Part shown: positions 1 to 6,222 of the stretch, in pieces
Numbering within the stretch: position 1 is the first letter of the stretch
Layout: each line of letters opens with the position of its first letter
From: JBOFSR01 sp051651645
GTDB lineage: Bacteria > Spirochaetota > Spirochaetia > Treponematales > Treponemataceae
DNA length: 22,650 bases
Reading direction: 5' to 3'
Assembly: GCA_051651645.1 (NCBI GenBank)
Contig: JBOFSR010000060.1
Coordinates: forward strand, 1 to 22,650
The notes under the pieces: generated by a model
Seen by the model: the letters and a program-made list of their open reading frames with translations, nothing else
Databases searched by the model: none
Told to the model about the DNA's origin: nothing
Translations under genes and position numbers: made by a program

Positions 1-340
1 CCGTGCTAAAGTCTGCTTTTAAGTCCTTATCATCAGGAATAATAAAAGTCTTCTCTTCTATAGAGCCTCTTAGGTGAGGGAAATTTTCTGCATACCATTT
101 GCGCGAGAGCATGACTTCAAAGATAACCCCTGCATATTCTTGGGCTGCCATTTCTGCAATCATTTGTCCATTACCTCGGGAGTCAAAGGCCGCCCCATAA
201 AAAAAGCGGTCAAGGGTATCAACAATCAATTGAATAAACTCCCATTGGTTCATAAAAGGAACGTTTCGAAGCTCCACCACGCAGAGTGTTCGCAGTGTTT
301 CATCGGGTAATTGCTCAACGAGCCAATAGACTGTTAGGTC
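1..340 (-). pseudogene. Mu gp28-like phage terminase remnant, partial
   Basis: Reading the minus strand from 340 to the window edge gives an uninterrupted frame of about 113 codons. It contains VPFMNQWEF, then FDSRGNGQMIAEMAAQEYAG, then MLSRKWYAENFPHLRGSIEE and IPDDKDLKADF. From family knowledge this pattern (F/D-x-RGNG, LS-x-x-WY-x-EN-x-P, IP-x-D-x-D) matches the C-terminal nuclease half of the Mu gp28-type large terminase, which cuts and packages phage DNA. Upstream of codon GAC at 340 the frame runs straight into the tandem repeat at 338-421 and meets a TGA there, with no start codon, so the N-terminal ATPase half is missing. The frame continues off the left edge, so its other end cannot be judged. 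It lies opposite in orientation to the neighbouring methyltransferase, which fits a rearranged prophage remnant. The family call is from memory of the motif pattern. Confidence 0.7.
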
Positions 341-421
341 ATCCTTCGTGCTTGTTGCAGTCGTCCCTCGTGCAGGGAGCAGTCATCCTTCGTGCTTGTT
401 GTGGTCATCCCTCGGCGAGGA
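338..421. repeat. Imperfect 44-bp tandem repeat, two units
   Basis: The string GTCATCCTTCGTGCTTGTTG occurs exactly at 338-357 and again at 382-401, 44 bases apart. Each copy is followed by a related half-motif, GTCGTCCCTCG or GTCATCCCTCG. The first spacer contains CCCTCGTGCAGGG (arms CCCT/AGGG) and the second ends in CCTCGGCGAGG, so each unit can form a small hairpin. The block separates the terminase remnant from the methyltransferase remnant and has replaced the 5' end of both. It resembles the GTCATCC-type dispersed palindromic repeats common in decaying bacterial regions. Whether it recurs elsewhere in the genome cannot be seen here. Confidence 0.65.
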
Positions 422-780
422 GAGGTCTCACACTCTGTAAATGGACAATAATAGAAACCCCAATCTCGTACTACGGAGGCAAGCAACAGCTTGCACGAAA
501 AATCTTAAGTCTTATCCCCGAGCATAAGACTTATGTCGAACCATTTGTTGGCGGAGGGGCAATTTTCTTTGCAAAGCAGCCCTCTCCTTGTGAAGTTATC
601 AATGACACGAACTGCGAGTTGATTAATTTTTATGAAATGCTGAAAACCGACTTTGATGCGTTGAGTAAGCTTGACGAGCTTTCTTTGCATAGTCGAAAGC
701 AACATGATGAAGCAGAAGTTGTATTCAAAAACCCTCAAATGTTTGATCGTGTTAAAAAAGCGTGGGCGGTGGATGCCGTA

Positions 781-813
781 ATTACTCGTAACATACTTTG
801 TATGTACTCGTAA
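781..813. repeat. Hairpin flanked by 9-bp direct repeat
   Basis: TACTCGTAA occurs at 783-791 and 805-813. Between and overlapping the copies is an inverted repeat, ACATAC (791-796) and GTATGT (800-805), with loop TTT. It sits exactly at the internal deletion of the methyltransferase remnant and supplies the stop codon that ends the first piece. Confidence 0.5.
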
Positions 814-1137
814 TTATTAATAAGAGGGATAGCTTTACGCAGGCTTTGCCCTGAGTATACCGAGCGAATGCAAAATGCACAAATTGAGTGTTGCGATGCC
901 GTTAAGATCATCAAAAGCCGTGATTCACAGCAGGCGTTTATGTACTGCGACCCGCCATACGTGGGATCGTATCAAGGGCATTATGATGGGTATATGCAAT
1001 CAGATTTTGATGAACTTTTAGAAGCATTGGCAAACTTAAAAGGAAAATTCTTGCTCAGTTCATACAGAAATGCGAGGCTCACAGAATATATCGAACAGTG
1101 TGGCTGGCATTCAATTGAGCTTAAAATGAACTGCAGG

Positions 1138-1153
1138 ACTGAACTTGTTCAGT
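1138..1153. repeat. Perfect palindrome ACTGAAC-TT-GTTCAGT
   Basis: Seven-base arms surround a TT centre. It sits inside the last part of the methyltransferase remnant, at the point where the reading frame changes from the catalytic-domain frame to the frame encoding the C-terminal NDGNNKTKIEVL segment. A closely related element occurs at 1284-1316. Confidence 0.6.
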
Positions 1154-1233
1154 TTTGCTAAAAATGACGGCAATAATAAGACAAAGATTGAAGTGTTGAC
1201 AGCAAACTACCCAATCAAAATTGATTAGAGCAT

Positions 1234-1274
1234 AAAAAAAAGGAGGCTAGATATATTTCTAGTCTCCTTTTTTT
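1234..1274 (+). terminator. Rho-independent terminator, possibly bidirectional
   Basis: The stem AAGGAGGCTAG pairs with CTAGTCTCCTT (one G-T position) around loop ATATATTT. A run of A precedes it and a run of T follows, so it can terminate on either strand. It lies just after the final stop of the methyltransferase remnant. Confidence 0.85.
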
Positions 1275-1563
1275 GTAATAGCGTTGCACTCACTGAACTT
1301 GTTTCAGTATGTGCAATAACTCGCCTTGTTGTTTTCACTGGCGGTTACAGTAATGCTTGTGGAGCAACCTTTAAATAATTTTAAAATATTGATTTTCCAA
1401 TATAACAATATTTTTAATAGATTTAAATTTTCAAAGGTATGGGAATTTGTATTGTTTTATTCTTTTTATAAAGCAATAAATTTAGCAAAAGGGTGATTTC
1501 CTATTACCGTTGAAACAATAGTATCTTTTCTATATTTATAAAGCAGTCAAGAACTATAATATT
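1275..1563. other. Gene-free AT-rich spacer
   Basis: No credible reading frame on either strand. The only structured element is the inverted repeat at 1284-1316. The rest is AT-rich, with two similar short stretches (TTTATAAAGCA near 1469 and 1538). No obvious terminator follows yqeB here. Confidence 0.5.
1284..1316. repeat. Inverted repeat with ACTGAA/TTCAGT core
   Basis: Outer arms TTGCAC (1284-1289) and GTGCAA (1311-1316) and inner arms ACTGAA (1292-1297) and TTCAGT (1303-1308) form a nested 33-base hairpin around CTTGT. The core is nearly the same as the palindrome inserted in the methyltransferase remnant 150 bases upstream. Confidence 0.6.
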
Positions 1564-2343
1564 TTAAGAAAGATGTAAAATCGCCTCTAAAACGCCACCT
1601 GCAATAGAGCGTGCTTTATCTGAAATGGAAAAACAGTATTCTCTTTTTGCACGAGGATCGATATCGCCTGCTTTCATTCCTTTGAAAACAGGGGTATTCG
1701 CAAACAACAGGCCTCTTACAACTCCTGCAATTTCAGCATAAATGGGAGTCCCGCTAACCTCTGCAATCTTTTCACCTTTAGTAACCGCGTCACCAATTTC
1801 AACAAACGGAGTAAAAATGCCATCGGTACTTGCTCGAATAATTCTTTCTGAAGTAAAGCCTGCAATATCTCCTGGTATTCCCGTATTTTTCTCGGCACAG
1901 CCGTCATAAATAGCCTTACCCAAGTAGTGGCCACGATTTGTTTCAATCACTGCATGACAATCCCTTGGGGAGGTAAAGCCTGGCCCCAAAGCAATCACGA
2001 TTTTTGCATCGTTTTTTGTTGTATTTATATTTTTTTTAGCCATGATTGCATCTACAACCACGCAGGGAGATAGCTTTGAAATAATAGTAGCACACTCATC
2101 AACAAGGACGGCAATTTTTTTTTGATTGCATACCGTAATAGCCTCTTTTTCACTTTTTACCAGCTCTCCATGTACGCCGTCAATTTCAACACGATTTTGC
2201 AGTACACACCGAGAAAAAGAAACGCTTGTTCGCACACAAGTAGGATTTTGAATCTCGGTCATAATCACAGAAAATCCAGAGCTGAATAATCTATGAGCAA
2301 CTCCGCTTGCAAGATCGCCCGCGCCTTTTATAACAACAAGCAT
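1564..2343 (-). CDS. yqeB: YqeB, selenium-dependent molybdenum hydroxylase maturation protein
   Basis: This 259-residue protein has the features of the YqeB (EF2570-type) family, whose members accompany selenium-dependent molybdenum hydroxylases and are thought to act in cofactor maturation. The biochemical role is not firmly established. An N-terminal Rossmann-like start reads VIKGAGDLASGVAHRL. The central signature ALGPGFTSPRDCHAVIETNRGHYLGKAIYDG is followed by NTGIPGDIAGFTSERIIRA, and a C-terminal barrel-like part contains IGDAVTKGEKIAEVSGTPIYAEIAGVVRGLL. Length is normal for the family. ATG at 2341-2343 lies three bases after the stop of the upstream gene. There is no strong Shine-Dalgarno, so translational coupling is likely. 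It is the last gene of a three-gene operon whose other members are exported proteins, an unexpected pairing. MOSC and Mog genes 5 kb away also point to molybdenum metabolism. Confidence 0.85.
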   Translation of the reverse strand: MLVVIKGAGDLASGVAHRLFSSGFSVIMTEIQNPTCVRTSVSFSRCVLQNRVEIDGVHGELVKSEKEAITVCNQKKIAVLVDECATIISKLSPCVVVDAIMAKKNINTTKNDAKIVIALGPGFTSPRDCHAVIETNRGHYLGKAIYDGCAEKNTGIPGDIAGFTSERIIRASTDGIFTPFVEIGDAVTKGEKIAEVSGTPIYAEIAGVVRGLLFANTPVFKGMKAGDIDPRAKREYCFSISDKARSIAGGVLEAILHLS

Positions 2344-2346
2344 AAT

Positions 2347-3195
2347 TTACAAAATATCCAAATTATAAAACTGAGATCGCGAGTTTCCAAGCACGTCGGT
2401 AAGCGTTACAACAATAAAAGCCTTTCCGCGCATAAAACTACCAGACATCAATAACTGTCTGCGCCCTCCTGGATAAATCACATTGTATTTATAAAAATCT
2501 TTTCCTAGCACATGCAAACGAGAATCCATATCACGCAGTTGATCATACATAATAACGTCAGCTTCAACGCCATTTATGGTTACGCTCGTTTTATACGGAC
2601 GAACTTCTGTATTGTATTCAAAATAAAGGCTGTAATGCCCTGCCGCAAGTGATCGTACGGAGGCAAGATCATAGCTTGTATTTGACCTATTCACAATAAC
2701 TAAGCCTCGCGGCGGCTGCATTGGAGGTTGTGCAAGAGGCGGATACAACAAAAGCGGATTCAAGGCTGATTTATTTTTGTTATCTAACACTTGGTGCTCT
2801 AAGCCTGATTCAGTTTTTTGCCAACCAGACTTCCCACTTAAACCAAGCGGTCGTCGCTGCTCAATCACCGCAAGATCTTTATCAATATATACTTCAGCTA
2901 AATTCCCATACACAGAAACTATATCATTTTTATTAATTGCAATAACAGCATTTCCAAGGGGCGAGTCAAACCATCCTATATCTGGAGCTTCTGTAATTGT
3001 TACCAAATGCTCGCCTGTATTAGAAGCGTGCACCGTATCAGGATTTTTAAATCCAATACCTGTTGAAAAACCAGTTGAGCGGGATTGCCCAAAAAAATAT
3101 AAAAACTCACTTGTTTCAGCAACCGATTGTGGCCATTCAAAAGAAAAAAGGTCTGCACCAAGAAGAATTAAAAAAGCTAAAACTATTTTTTTCAT
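2347..3195 (-). CDS. Exported degenerate M23/LytM-like protein
   Basis: The 282-residue product begins with a signal peptide (MKKIVLAFLILLGADLFSF) and is probably secreted to the periplasm. Residues about 75-130 read PLGNAVIAINKNDIVSVYGNL followed by GLSGKSGWQ. This resembles the GN-x-V-x-I...Y-x-HL...GxxGxxG core of M23 (LytM) endopeptidases, but the His and Asp zinc ligands are absent, so a hydrolase function is unlikely. A proline-rich linker (PPLAQPPMQPP) leads to a C-terminal beta-rich region. Start ATG 3193-3195 has a good Shine-Dalgarno, GGAGATAGATATG, and lies two bases after the upstream stop. It is co-transcribed with the beta-propeller gene and yqeB. Non-catalytic LytM proteins in other bacteria act as scaffolds or activators of cell-wall enzymes. 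That role here is inference. Confidence 0.6.
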   Translation of the reverse strand: MKKIVLAFLILLGADLFSFEWPQSVAETSEFLYFFGQSRSTGFSTGIGFKNPDTVHASNTGEHLVTITEAPDIGWFDSPLGNAVIAINKNDIVSVYGNLAEVYIDKDLAVIEQRRPLGLSGKSGWQKTESGLEHQVLDNKNKSALNPLLLYPPLAQPPMQPPRGLVIVNRSNTSYDLASVRSLAAGHYSLYFEYNTEVRPYKTSVTINGVEADVIMYDQLRDMDSRLHVLGKDFYKYNVIYPGGRRQLLMSGSFMRGKAFIVVTLTDVLGNSRSQFYNLDIL

Positions 3196-3197
3196 AT

Positions 3198-4280
3198 CTA
3201 TCTCCGACTAAAAGCTATACTCGATATTTTGTCATCGCGACCAAGAAAAAGCTGATTTTTCCCCGATGAAATAAAAGCATGTGTTGCAGGAAAAGAAAAC
3301 GATCCTAAAAGGTTGCCATTTTTCTCAAGCGCTGAAACCTTGTAGCCTTGTGAATTTTTTGCCAAAACGCAAACGAATTCGGTATTTTTAACTTCCTCAA
3401 TAGCAAGGATTTTACCGTCCATAGGAATGTGCGTAGCTTTCAAGGATTTGCAATCAAGAACACCAAGCCCCTCGCTATCATTAAAATAAACAATAGTTCC
3501 CTCGGCATTAAATTTCATAAATGTTTGTGCACGGATATCTTTTGATAAATAATGGTGATACAAAACCTTAATCTGATTTTCTGCAAGCTGATACAAAATA
3601 AAACGCTGCTTATTAATGCCAGAAACAATAGCTATCAAATTTGAATTGGGAGCAATTGCTGCACCTAAAATAATTTCATACTTACTGCCCCCAGGATAAA
3701 AAGAAGCAGTTTCTTCTCCTTCAGGATTTAAATAAACAAGTTTGCCATCTGCAAAACCAATAACGGCTCCCATTTGTGAAGAATTAAAAGCAACAATCGG
3801 AGAAAAACTCTCGCTAGTCCAAATTTGATCTCCCTCAGCAGAGTACTCACTTACCGAATTCCCGCCAGGATGAAAAACATAGTAGCGATCTTCTTGAAAA
3901 AAAGGAAATCCCTCAGCAGAAATCGTTGCCTGTGCCTCATTAAATCTATCAAAAACAGTTATTTCGCTATTGTTGTTAGCATACGTCGCCCAAAAGTCAG
4001 CAGTAATCGTCGCCCTATCGCTAAAGGATTTTGAAAGCAATAAAAAGCCGTCATGTGAAAAATAGCCCAAGTGATTTTTTAGCTTAAACGGAAAAACCTC
4101 ATCCTGAAATGTTGATTCAAGCAATTCTTCTTCTAAAATATCTTGTTGATCCAAAGTAATTGTCCAAAGCGGATTAAAATATAATTCAGTGTTAAGCGAT
4201 TTTATTGCTAAAAAAGTATAGAAAATGCAAAAAATAATGCCAAGTACAATAAAAATAACTATATTTCCTTTAGATTTCAT
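3198..4280 (-). CDS. Membrane-anchored beta-propeller-like protein
   Basis: About 360 residues. An N-terminal hydrophobic segment (IVIFIVLGIIFCIFYTFLAI) acts as an uncleaved anchor or signal. The remainder is built of repeated beta-rich stretches of WD40/PQQ type, such as VSEYSAEGDQIWTSESFSP, GFADGKLVYLNPEGEE, IAPNSNLIAIVSG and NAEGTIVYFNDSEGLGVLDCKSL, which suggests an extracytoplasmic propeller. No enzyme signature is visible. I chose ATG 4278-4280 over the GTG at 4296-4298 because the GTG falls inside the promoter (TTGACA 4310-4315, TACCAT 4287-4292). Only six bases separate the -10 element from the ATG and there is no Shine-Dalgarno, so the mRNA is probably leaderless. It is the first gene of the operon with the M23-like protein and yqeB. 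Function unknown. Confidence 0.65.
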   Translation of the reverse strand: MKSKGNIVIFIVLGIIFCIFYTFLAIKSLNTELYFNPLWTITLDQQDILEEELLESTFQDEVFPFKLKNHLGYFSHDGFLLLSKSFSDRATITADFWATYANNNSEITVFDRFNEAQATISAEGFPFFQEDRYYVFHPGGNSVSEYSAEGDQIWTSESFSPIVAFNSSQMGAVIGFADGKLVYLNPEGEETASFYPGGSKYEIILGAAIAPNSNLIAIVSGINKQRFILYQLAENQIKVLYHHYLSKDIRAQTFMKFNAEGTIVYFNDSEGLGVLDCKSLKATHIPMDGKILAIEEVKNTEFVCVLAKNSQGYKVSALEKNGNLLGSFSFPATHAFISSGKNQLFLGRDDKISSIAFSRR

Positions 4281-4286
4281 TCTTCT

Positions 4287-4315
4287 ATGGTATAACACAA
4301 GGTGAATACTGTCAA
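4287..4315 (-). promoter_or_regulatory. Sigma70-like promoter giving a leaderless start
   Basis: On the minus strand a perfect -35 TTGACA (4315-4310) is followed by a 17-base spacer and TACCAT (4292-4287). Six bases later comes ATG 4280, so transcription would start at or within a base or two of the start codon. An overlapping TATACC is an alternative -10 with a 15-base spacer. Confidence 0.6.
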
Positions 4316-4372
4316 TATACGTGAAAATATAGATTTTAAGGCACTATCTACGAGAAAACACCATAAAAAATC

Positions 4373-4552
4373 ATACAATTAGAAACAAAACTGAGCTATT
4401 TAGAAGATTTTGTAAGTAATCTTGAAAGCGTTGTTCTTGAGCAAAGCTCTCTGATTAAAAAGCTTCAATCAGAAAATACGCTTATTCGTTCTAAAATTGA
4501 TGAGCTACTGTCTTATGAAGAGCCTCTGAATAAGCCCCCACCGCATTACTAG
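4373..4552 (+). CDS. slyX: SlyX-like protein without a canonical start codon
   Basis: The frame encodes 59 residues: coiled-coil heptads in QLETKLSYLEDFVSNLE and LIKKLQSENTLIRSKIDELL, ending in KPPPHY and TAG. SlyX-family proteins are short coiled coils of unknown function that begin M-x-x-LE-x-K-x-x-xLE and typically end in PPHY, so both ends fit. There is no ATG, GTG or TTG at the expected position. The codons are ATC ATA CAA TTA, and a TAA lies two codons further upstream. ATA (4373) stands where the initiator Met would be, one transition from ATG. No Shine-Dalgarno is visible. Either it uses a rare initiator, or it has recently lost its start and is a pseudogene. The coding pattern is otherwise intact. 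It lies between two divergent leaderless genes. Confidence 0.6.
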   Translation: MQLETKLSYLEDFVSNLESVVLEQSSLIKKLQSENTLIRSKIDELLSYEEPLNKPPPHY

Positions 4553-4608
4553 AATATCTGCGTATTTGATTTGTAAAAGTTTCTTTAGCATAGTTTAAAT
4601 TAACAATG

Positions 4609-4637
4609 TTGACTTTTTGCTAAAAAGACGATACTAT
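4609..4637 (+). promoter_or_regulatory. Sigma70-like promoter giving a leaderless start
   Basis: TTGACT (4609-4614), 17-base spacer, TACTAT (4632-4637), then seven bases and ATG 4645. No Shine-Dalgarno lies between the -10 element and the start, so the transcript is predicted to begin at or next to the ATG. Confidence 0.65.
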
Positions 4638-4644
4638 ATTTACA

Positions 4645-6117
4645 ATGTTTCTTGATAAAATTACAAAGTTTTTTTTTATCCTCGTGTTTTTTTATTGCAG
4701 TTCAATCTATGCACTAGATTTTCCTGAAGAAATTGAAAATCTTATAAATGATGACTTTGCTTCTATTTCTGATGAACAGCTGATTGCTTACTTTATTCAT
4801 ATTAGTTTTGAAACAGAACGTTTTGATGAGCTTTTTTCCTTTTATGCAACAAATATTGGCGTTATTGATGAAGCGGTAGTAATGAATGCTAGCTCCTTGA
4901 CTAGTGAAAATGCTTTAGCTGAATTTTTGCTTCAAGAGATGCATAATGTTTTTTTTCAAAAATATAATCTTCATTCATACACTGCAGGCGAGATAAAAGA
5001 TAATGGGCTGTATAATTGCGTTAGCTCTTCTATTTTGTATTCTGCTTTGCTTTTGCGTTACGGCATTTCTTCTATAGTTCCCATTGAAACACCTGATCAT
5101 GTATTTATTTCCGTTGAAATTGACAATGAAAGCGTTGATATTGAGACAACGAATAAAATTGGGTTTGACCCTGGCAGTAAAAAAGACTTTATTGATGAGT
5201 TTGGTAAAATAACAGGCTTTGCGTATGTGCCGCCATCAAATTATAGAAATCGTCAGCAAATTACTATTAAAAAACTTGTAAGCCTTGTAAGTCATAATAA
5301 ATCAACTTATTACAATGCTAAAAAGAACTACCTAGAAGCTTTTTTCCATGCAACAATTGTAAAGCATTTACGCAATGATGAAAAAGGGGATTCTGATTAT
5401 AATGGGACTTTAACTAATTTGATTAGTAGCCACATTCAAAAGAAGGAATATGACATGGCAAGAGATTTTTTGCTTGAAAAAATGTCTCCTGATATTCCAC
5501 AGTATATACGCTTGCATGACGCTATTTTATTTGGATTAATTGAGGAAAATTATAAGGCGGGATTTTTTGCATCTGCCTTTGATAAAGCGACATACATTAA
5601 GTCAGCTGACATTCGTAGTGCTGCTATAAATAATATTTGTGGCGAGATTGTTCGCACCGCAGAGAAAACAAAGGACTACCAAATGGGTATTTCTATTCTT
5701 GAGCTTGCTGAGGTTTATGGCTTGGATAATTCTTTTGAGTATAAGAAAAATAGATACATTATAGTAAACAATATTTCTGTGCATTTTATAAAGTCTAATC
5801 AGTTTGACGAGGCAAAAACGATTTTTTATACCGAGTGGGATAGAAACATATTGTCAAAAGCTGAATTACAGAAAATCTTTAAGGGCGTTATTTTGTCTGA
5901 GGGGAATCATTATTTTAATAAGAAAAATTATGATAAAACTATAACGACAACAAAAGAGGGTTTGCTTTATTTGCCCAATGATAGCCACGTGTTACATAAT
6001 CTACGTAATGCATATATCCAGCAGTTAAGCGTTTTGGATAATACTAACAAAGAAGACTATAGCAGAGTTATTGCCGAAGCGCGTAGTTTTTTCCCCCGAG
6101 AAAAGTATTTTCAGTAA
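4645..6117 (+). CDS. Exported transglutaminase-like protein with TPR-like C-terminus
   Basis: 490 residues. A signal peptide (FFFILVFFYCSSIYALDF) is followed by a transglutaminase-like cysteine-protease fold. The triad candidates are Cys125 in YNCVSSSILYSALLLRYG, His152 in PDHVFISVE and Asp165 in SVDIETTNKIGFD. The same arrangement is seen in SirB1/transglutaminase-core proteins, where NCVSS and the later H...D are the hallmarks. Residues about 225-490 are helical and contain tandem helix-turn-helix repeats resembling TPRs (for example NQFDEAKTIFYTEW, NHYFNKKNYDKTITTTKEGLLYLPND), suggesting a protein-binding or peptidoglycan-associated role. An alternative reading of FFYC as a relaxed spirochaetal lipobox is possible. 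ATG 4645 is supported by the promoter ending seven bases upstream. There is no Shine-Dalgarno. Substrate unknown. Confidence 0.7.
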   Translation: MFLDKITKFFFILVFFYCSSIYALDFPEEIENLINDDFASISDEQLIAYFIHISFETERFDELFSFYATNIGVIDEAVVMNASSLTSENALAEFLLQEMHNVFFQKYNLHSYTAGEIKDNGLYNCVSSSILYSALLLRYGISSIVPIETPDHVFISVEIDNESVDIETTNKIGFDPGSKKDFIDEFGKITGFAYVPPSNYRNRQQITIKKLVSLVSHNKSTYYNAKKNYLEAFFHATIVKHLRNDEKGDSDYNGTLTNLISSHIQKKEYDMARDFLLEKMSPDIPQYIRLHDAILFGLIEENYKAGFFASAFDKATYIKSADIRSAAINNICGEIVRTAEKTKDYQMGISILELAEVYGLDNSFEYKKNRYIIVNNISVHFIKSNQFDEAKTIFYTEWDRNILSKAELQKIFKGVILSEGNHYFNKKNYDKTITTTKEGLLYLPNDSHVLHNLRNAYIQQLSVLDNTNKEDYSRVIAEARSFFPREKYFQ

Positions 6118-6222
6118 GATTGATACATGCTTTGTGCTTGGGATAGAAGGCTGTCATACAAGACTTTATTGCCCTGCATGACTGTGCAACCTATGGTGTT
6201 GTCAATTAAAATACGAGGCGTT

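Larger units (their letters stand above)
441..1228 (+). pseudogene. Broken D12-class DNA adenine methyltransferase
   Basis: Three pieces of one Dam/D12-class N6-adenine methyltransferase are visible. The first (about 454-768) carries TPISYYGGKQ, then PFVGGGAIFFAK (the S-adenosylmethionine-binding motif) and VINDTNCELINFY. The second (about 850-1130) carries EYTERMQNAQIECCDAV and the catalytic CDPPYVGSY. The third (about 1151-1228, another frame) reads KNDGNNKTKIEVLTANYP and ends at TAG 1226-1228. Between pieces one and two roughly 40-50 residues are missing, replaced by a hairpin-like sequence containing a stop at 811-813. A scrap KRDSFTQALP lies in yet another frame. Piece three is offset by the palindrome at 1138-1153. 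The only nearby ATG (441) is out of frame with the body. With these lesions it cannot make an active enzyme. Such genes are typical phage passengers, in keeping with the terminase remnant beside it. Confidence 0.85.

Noticed and set aside
74..310. Plus-strand open frame of 78 codons
   Set aside because: It is the shadow of the minus-strand terminase remnant, which has clear family motifs. The plus frame has none.
338..421. Tandem repeat considered as a CRISPR array
   Set aside because: There are only two units, the spacers are themselves related to the repeat, and no cas genes are present.
4281..4298. GTG start six codons upstream for the beta-propeller gene
   Set aside because: It lies within the predicted -10/-35 region and has no ribosome site.
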